64,000 nucleotides of DNA from Corallincola platygyrae (lineage in GTDB: Bacteria; Pseudomonadota; Gammaproteobacteria; Enterobacterales; Neiellaceae). The stretch lies in assembly GCF_039544265.1 (NCBI RefSeq), contig NZ_BAABLI010000003.1, forward strand, positions 62,001 to 126,000, written 5' to 3'. Under the pieces are notes generated by a model. That model was not told where the DNA came from. It saw only the letters and a list, made by a program, of their open reading frames with translations, and searched no databases. Numbering within the stretch: position 1 is the stretch's first letter; the number at the start of each line of letters is the position of its first letter. Made by a program: the position numbers and the translations under genes. This document shows positions 60,078 through 64,000 of the stretch, in pieces.

Positions 60078-62306
60078 ATTCGCCGCTTTAGCAGAAAACT
60101 AAGCGCTTGGTGGGCCAATGAGCGCGTTAATTACAGCATTCGTACTCTGATCTCTTTGCTCGGGGTGGTTTTGCCGTGCTGGTATTTTCAGGCGATGCAT
60201 GCGGTAACCCCGATGGTGCTCGGTGTGATCGCAGCGGCGCTATCCGAAACAGAAGACAGCTTTGGTGGCAAGCTACGTCAAACCAGTATGATGCTGGCCT
60301 GTTTCGCTTTGGCGGCTTTCTCAATCGAGTATCTGTTTGATACGCCCTGGCTATTTGCTGCTGGGCTTTTCACATCGACCTTCGGTTTTATCATGCTGGG
60401 GGCGATTGGAGCACGTTATGCCAGTATCGCGTTTGCATCATTGCTGCTGGCGGTTTACGCCATGTTGGGTGCACACCTGACTGATGACCTTATCTCTCAG
60501 CCCGTATTGCTACTGTTGGCGGCGGGTTGGCATCGCCTGTTGTCGTTGGTTTGGCACCTGCTTTGGCCTAACCAGTCCGTACAGCAAAGTCTTGCCCGCG
60601 TGTTTCGAAAGCTCCGGGTTTACCTGCAGTTGAAAGCCCGTTTGTTTGAACCTGTCAGTGGCTTCTCTTCTCATCAGCGGCGACTAGAGCTGGCACGATA
60701 CAACAGTGAGGTGGTGGCAGAGCTAAACCGTGCCAAAGACACGCTTCAAAAGCGGGTCAGATTCGGTAGACCCGGACAAACCGCAGACCGGTTTCTAAAG
60801 CTCTACTTTGTTGCGCAGGATATTCACGAACGCGCAGCTTCCTCTCACTATCGTTACGATGAGCTGGGTGATACCTTCCGTCACTCCGATATCCTGTTTC
60901 GATTTCAATTATTGTTGGAACGGCAGGCGGGCGCCTGTCGAAAGTTAGCCAAAGCCATTCTTTCTCGTAAACCCTACGAACACGAAGAGGCGGTCACCCA
61001 GGCGCTGGAGGATACCAATCAGTCACTGGTGTATCTGCGCAATCAAAAGAACCCTGAGTGGCTGACACAGTTATCATCATTGAAGTTTTTGCTTCGCAAC
61101 CTGTCGACCATTGAACGCCAACTTTCACATGCCAATAACCCGGATGTGGCATTGGAGCAGGAGGATGTTTTCCGAGATTCAGAAGCTCATACCCTAGCGG
61201 AAATGGGCCGGCGGATCTGGGATGCGCTAAACCCGAAAAAGCTCCTGTTCAGACATGCGGTCCGCCTTTCTCTTGCGTTAACGGTTGGATATGGGATCGT
61301 CCTGGGATTAGGGCTCGAGCGCGGATATTGGATCCTGCTGACAATCCTTTTTGTTTGCCACCCTAACTTTAGTGCAACACGAAAGCGCGTGGCTGAACGT
61401 ATGGCTGGCACAGTTGCCGGGTTGTTATTGGGCGTGCCGCTGCTGTACCTGTTTCCTGGCCAGGAAGGTCAGTTGGTATTGATGGTGATTTTTGGTGTCG
61501 CGTTTTTTGCGACTCGAACTTTGCATTATGGTGTGGCAACTGGCTTTATCACCTTGCTAGTGCTGCTCTGTTTCAGCCAATTGGGAGAAGGCTACGCGGT
61601 CGTACTGCCACGTTTGGGCGACACTTTAGTGGGTTGTGCGATTGCGGCATTGGCGGTGAGGTATGTTTTACCTGACTGGCAGGCCAGGCATATGCTTAGC
61701 AAGATGGCGACGGCGGTAAATGCCAACAAAGAGTATCTCAGTCATATCATTGCTCAGTACCGGGTAGGTAAAAAAGATAACCTGGCTTACCGGGTTTCAC
61801 GTCGTCAGGCTCACAACTGCGATGCAGACTTGTCTGAGGCGATCAGTGCCATGCTGAAGGAGCCGGGTCGATATCGTAAAGCCGTTGATGAAAGCTTCCG
61901 AATGCTGGTGCTGAATCATGCCTTGCTTGGCTACATATCGGCATTGGGTGCCCATAGAGACAGACTGAGTGAGCACGAGATCCACCTTCTTGTCAGCCAG
62001 GCCCACGAGCATATTCATCAGCGACTTGAAAACGTCACTGCCATCTTTAGTCAAAAGCCGCTCAATGTCGAGGAACTGTCTGACAGTGGCCTTGAAATCA
62101 AACTGGGACGTTGGCGCGATAGTGGTGATGAAATCACACGCATGGTGTTGCAACAGCTGTTTATGATCCACCGAATGCTGGATGAGATGACTGAGCTGGC
62201 AATGAAGATTTCGGGGTGTGCACGAGCTCCTAAATCAGAAAATCCGAATGAAGAGGGGGAGGTTGAATCCAATCCCGAATCTTCAGACTCTACAAAACAA
62301 GCCTGA
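60078..62306 (+). CDS. yccS: YccS/YhfK-like FUSC-domain membrane protein
   Basis: About 742 residues from the proposed start. N-terminal helices, then LGVIAAALSETEDSFGGKLRQ and TFGFIMLGAIGARYASIAF, a cytoplasmic middle region (YFVAQDIHERAASSH), a second set of helices (GYWILLTILFVCHPNFSATRKR, the FUSC signature) and a soluble C-terminus. YccS proteins resemble fusaric acid resistance and aromatic acid efflux proteins; substrate unknown. The family N-terminus (VNYSIRTLISLLGVVLPCW) lies before every ordinary start codon: the only in-frame alternatives are CTG 60147 and TTG 60156, both inside it. ATT at 60078 gives a family-like length, about 47 residues before LGVIAAAL versus 45 in E. coli. Start therefore uncertain; TTG 60156 would give 716 residues. 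Confidence 0.88.
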   Translation: MRRFSRKLSAWWANERVNYSIRTLISLLGVVLPCWYFQAMHAVTPMVLGVIAAALSETEDSFGGKLRQTSMMLACFALAAFSIEYLFDTPWLFAAGLFTSTFGFIMLGAIGARYASIAFASLLLAVYAMLGAHLTDDLISQPVLLLLAAGWHRLLSLVWHLLWPNQSVQQSLARVFRKLRVYLQLKARLFEPVSGFSSHQRRLELARYNSEVVAELNRAKDTLQKRVRFGRPGQTADRFLKLYFVAQDIHERAASSHYRYDELGDTFRHSDILFRFQLLLERQAGACRKLAKAILSRKPYEHEEAVTQALEDTNQSLVYLRNQKNPEWLTQLSSLKFLLRNLSTIERQLSHANNPDVALEQEDVFRDSEAHTLAEMGRRIWDALNPKKLLFRHAVRLSLALTVGYGIVLGLGLERGYWILLTILFVCHPNFSATRKRVAERMAGTVAGLLLGVPLLYLFPGQEGQLVLMVIFGVAFFATRTLHYGVATGFITLLVLLCFSQLGEGYAVVLPRLGDTLVGCAIAALAVRYVLPDWQARHMLSKMATAVNANKEYLSHIIAQYRVGKKDNLAYRVSRRQAHNCDADLSEAISAMLKEPGRYRKAVDESFRMLVLNHALLGYISALGAHRDRLSEHEIHLLVSQAHEHIHQRLENVTAIFSQKPLNVEELSDSGLEIKLGRWRDSGDEITRMVLQQLFMIHRMLDEMTELAMKISGCARAPKSENPNEEGEVESNPESSDSTKQA

Positions 62307-62320
62307 CAATAGTCTTGATA

Positions 62321-62360
62321 CGCTGGCGGCAATATTAATCTTACCTTATTGCCGCCAGCG
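62321..62360. repeat. Strong 14-bp stem hairpin after the yccS-like gene
   Basis: CGCTGGCGGCAATA / TATTGCCGCCAGCG with a 12-base loop. No T-run follows, so it is either a weak terminator, a REP-like element or an mRNA-stabilising hairpin. Confidence 0.65.
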
Positions 62361-62392
62361 GAAAAGTTTAGCCACTTCAAATGTTTAATCGC

Positions 62393-62407
62393 CTTTACAA
62401 TGTAAAG
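62393..62407. promoter_or_regulatory. Perfect 15-bp palindrome upstream of the EF-hand gene
   Basis: CTTTACA-A-TGTAAAG, a 7-1-7 dyad, 163 bases upstream of the EF-hand gene and 68 bases before the GTAAA repeats. Possible operator. Confidence 0.4.
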
Positions 62408-62474
62408 AGACAATCCTTTTCTTTACGTTTGTTATCTGGTGCCTCGTATCTTTTCTTCGAAAACCATGCTGAGC

Positions 62475-62499
62475 GTAAAGTTAGGTAAAGCTATGTAAA
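62475..62499 (+). promoter_or_regulatory. Three GTAAA repeats at 10-bp spacing (CpxR/OmpR-type box)
   Basis: GTAAA at 62475, 62485 and 62495, each separated by five bases (GTTAG, GCTAT), the GTAAA-N5-GTAAA pattern of CpxR boxes extended to three units. Located 71 bases upstream of the EF-hand gene start. No cpxR gene is visible in the window. Confidence 0.65.
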
Positions 62500-62569
62500 T
62501 TTGGCATGGGTTGGAGTCTTATTTGCTGAATTGTTGGTTGCCATAACACATGTCTAATGGAGACTAACA

Positions 62570-63091
62570 ATGAACATTTCTGGCTCGGGAACCATAAACC
62601 CCTATCAATTCCAGCAACAAATGGAAGAGCACAAGCAGCAGATGGATGATGCTTTTTCCGCCGCTGATATCGATGGTAGCAGTGGCGTGACGATCGAGGA
62701 GATGACCGAAGTACTGTCAGAGCGTGGCGTTGAATTTGATACCGACAAGCTATCCCACCATTTTGAAAAGATGGATACCAACGGTGATGGCGAAGTCTCT
62801 ACTGAAGAGCGGCAGGCACTACTCGACAGTATGAAAGAGCAGATGGCGGGCATGCCGCCTGGCGGCGCTATGCCTCCACCTTCAGGTGGTCAGGAAACTG
62901 ATGACTCAGGCTCTCTGTTTGAGAGTCTGTTGCAAAGCTTAAGTGAAGATCAGGAAGAGGGCAGCGATGCGCAACAGGACCTGACTGATCTGCTTGAAAA
63001 GCTTAAATCGGAAGGATACACCGAGGACAATGTTAACCAAGCGATTGGTTATATTCAGGAGCTGATACCTACGATTAGTACCACTGCGTAG
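62570..63091 (+). CDS. EF-hand calcium-binding domain protein
   Basis: A 173-residue protein with two EF-hand loops: D33-I-D-G-S-S-G-V-T-I-E-E44 and D69-T-N-G-D-G-E-V-S-T-E-E80, both with the canonical acidic ligand pattern. The middle is rich in Met, Pro and Gly, and the C-terminus is acidic. No signal peptide is seen. Calcium sensing or buffering is inferred. Upstream lies a CpxR-type repeat. Confidence 0.85.
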   Translation: MNISGSGTINPYQFQQQMEEHKQQMDDAFSAADIDGSSGVTIEEMTEVLSERGVEFDTDKLSHHFEKMDTNGDGEVSTEERQALLDSMKEQMAGMPPGGAMPPPSGGQETDDSGSLFESLLQSLSEDQEEGSDAQQDLTDLLEKLKSEGYTEDNVNQAIGYIQELIPTISTTA

Positions 63092-63113
63092 GGTCAGGTA
63101 TGCCCCTTGGTTG

Positions 63114-63551
63114 TCAGGTGGTGCGCCTGACAACCAATGTCCCCGCCATCATATCGTGGAAAGCACGGTGTTTTTTCGAAACGAAGATAGGTATCAAGAA
63201 CGAGACATTCAACGAGACCAGCAGAGAGAACAACAGGCAGCGAATGAACAGCTGTTTTAGGGAAGGGCTACCGCCACTTTTCTCGTCGATCACTTCCAGT
63301 TTAAACAGGCGCTTACCCAGGTTGATGTTTAGAGACCAGTAGAGAAACAAGCCCAGCGGAATAAGCAAGAACATCACGTAGCCAATGGGAAATTGCTCCG
63401 GCGCAAAACCAATGGACTTTAGGATCGTAATCAAGGCCACTATCACAGCTATAACTGCGGTGAAATCGATTAAGAACGCCGGAATTCTAATGGCGGCGAC
63501 GGTCTGTACTTCGGTCGGAGTATCTTGCAATGACTTATTTAAGTTACGCAT
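63114..63551 (-). CDS. RDD-family membrane protein
   Basis: About 145 residues with three to four helices (FLIDFTAVIAVIVALITIL, GYVMFLLIPLGLFLYWSL, FIRCLLFSLLVSLNVSFLI) and the R-I-P-A-F-L-I-D-F segment typical of RDD proteins, plus a loop NLGKRLFKLEV (RDD signature). I use ATG 63551, which overlaps the end of the histidine kinase gene by eight bases. Function unknown; possible envelope accessory to the kinase. Confidence 0.82.
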   Translation of the reverse strand: MRNLNKSLQDTPTEVQTVAAIRIPAFLIDFTAVIAVIVALITILKSIGFAPEQFPIGYVMFLLIPLGLFLYWSLNINLGKRLFKLEVIDEKSGGSPSLKQLFIRCLLFSLLVSLNVSFLIPIFVSKKHRAFHDMMAGTLVVRRTT

Positions 63552-64000
63552 GTTTGTTGTCATCGATGGGTATGACCAAGGTAAAAGCAACACCACTGCC
63601 ATCTTCCAGATTGTTGGCTGTGACCGCTGCACCATGGAAGTCTGCAATCAGCTTCACAATATGCAGGCCTAGCCCCAGGTGGCTTCCGCCGTCAGATTTC
63701 TCTTTTTCCCTAACAGATACCATGTTGTCGAACAGCTGATGTTGCATCGCTTCTGGCAGTCGCGGTCCAGTGTTCTCTATCCGTAATTCTACTTTGTTAG
63801 AGTTACGTGAAAGCCTGATTTTGATGTCACTGCCTTCAGGGGCGAAGCTCGCGGCATTGTCGACCAGTTTATCGGTAAGCTGTACCAGTAGTTCTGGTGC
63901 TATGTTGGCAACTAACGGCTGTTCGCACTCAGACAGCATCAAGTTGTGTTGGGTGTAAACGTCTTTGTATGCCGCAATAACTTCACGGAACATCAGATTC
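63544..64000 (-). CDS. Histidine kinase, C-terminal part (cut by window edge)
   Basis: The visible 151 codons are the ATPase half of a two-component histidine kinase: LTDKLVDNAASFAP (N box), RIENTGPRLP (G1-type), HLGLGLHIVKLIADFHGA (G2) and GSGVAFTLVIP. The frame is open through base 64000, so the sensor and dimerisation domains lie outside. The motifs FDNMVSVREKEKSDGGSHLGLGL resemble the kinase of proteobacterial dedicated sortase systems (PdsS). Overlaps the RDD gene. Confidence 0.88.
   Translation of the reverse strand, partial: NLMFREVIAAYKDVYTQHNLMLSECEQPLVANIAPELLVQLTDKLVDNAASFAPEGSDIKIRLSRNSNKVELRIENTGPRLPEAMQHQLFDNMVSVREKEKSDGGSHLGLGLHIVKLIADFHGAAVTANNLEDGSGVAFTLVIPIDDNKHA

Noticed and set aside
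1..64000. tRNA, rRNA or CRISPR features
   Set aside because: No cloverleaf, rRNA-like or regularly spaced direct-repeat pattern was seen on either strand by eye.

Overview
The window looks like chromosomal DNA from a marine-type gammaproteobacterium of moderate GC content, in the broad Alteromonadales/Shewanella/Ferrimonas neighbourhood. The evidence is gene content: metA-metH behind a MetJ operator array, asnS, nemA-gloA, a bkd branched-chain dehydrogenase operon behind a LiuR-like site, tapT, mltF, yaeQ, a yccS-like gene, a PdsO-like OmpA protein and a probable dedicated-sortase-type histidine kinase. The exact genus cannot be fixed from this sequence alone. No rRNA, tRNA or CRISPR array was seen.

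Layout. 1-3.0 kb: metA-metH operon (minus) with four tandem met boxes. 3.1-3.7 kb: DoxX membrane protein. 3.7-4.2 kb: a cluster of strong stem-loops with a partly mirror-image arrangement. 4.4-17.1 kb: mostly housekeeping or small-enzyme genes (YdjA nitroreductase, S9 peptidase, YaiI, AhpD-like protein, MaoC-like protein, PEP-CTERM-type exported protein, GNAT, AsnRS, amidotransferase, DUF393). 17.1-20.3 kb: PhoD-like phosphatase and PAP2 phosphatase. 20.6-24.5 kb: three poorly known envelope proteins. 24.9-30.2 kb: a Cu/Ag efflux operon (His-rich membrane protein, CusB, CusA) behind a textbook MerR-family promoter with a 19-bp spacer. 30.2-36.6 kb: an AT-richer accessory stretch with an orphan AAA+ ATPase, a truncated IS110 element, an Mrr-like endonuclease, a metallo-beta-lactamase-fold enzyme and an overlapping pair of unknown genes. 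36.8-41.4 kb: Dabb protein, PAS-GGDEF cyclase, EamA transporter, nemA-gloA, CMD protein. 41.5-46.8 kb: a four-gene minus-strand run with two tandem paralogous solute-binding proteins but no permease, then an EAL phosphodiesterase. 47-48 kb: a DUF1904 gene ended by a 270-bp MITE. 48.4-53.8 kb: bkdA1-bkdA2-bkdB followed closely by a Hanks-type kinase. 53.8-59.6 kb: tapT, ppiC, mltF, cvfB, yaeQ, OmpA-like gene. 59.7-64 kb: a second stem-loop array, a YccS-like protein that may start at AUU, an EF-hand protein behind CpxR-like repeats, an RDD protein and the C-terminal part of a histidine kinase.

How genes work together. metA and metH carry out the first committed step and the last step of methionine synthesis, and the met boxes predict joint MetJ repression. 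The bkd genes encode E1alpha, E1beta and E2 of the branched-chain 2-oxoacid dehydrogenase; E3 is not in the window. The efflux operon encodes inner-membrane pump and adaptor, so the outer-membrane channel, CusF-like chaperone and MerR-type regulator must be elsewhere if they exist. NemA and GloA form an electrophile/methylglyoxal detoxification pair.

The most unusual items are the two related stem-loop arrays (3.7-4.2 and 59.7-59.8 kb), the ATPase / broken IS110 / endonuclease stretch as a candidate degraded or split defence locus, the four-Cys paralogous periplasmic family (5.8 and 23.7 kb), the kinase attached to the bkd operon, and the apparent AUU start of the yccS-like gene. All functional statements rest on reading motifs by eye; no database search was run.
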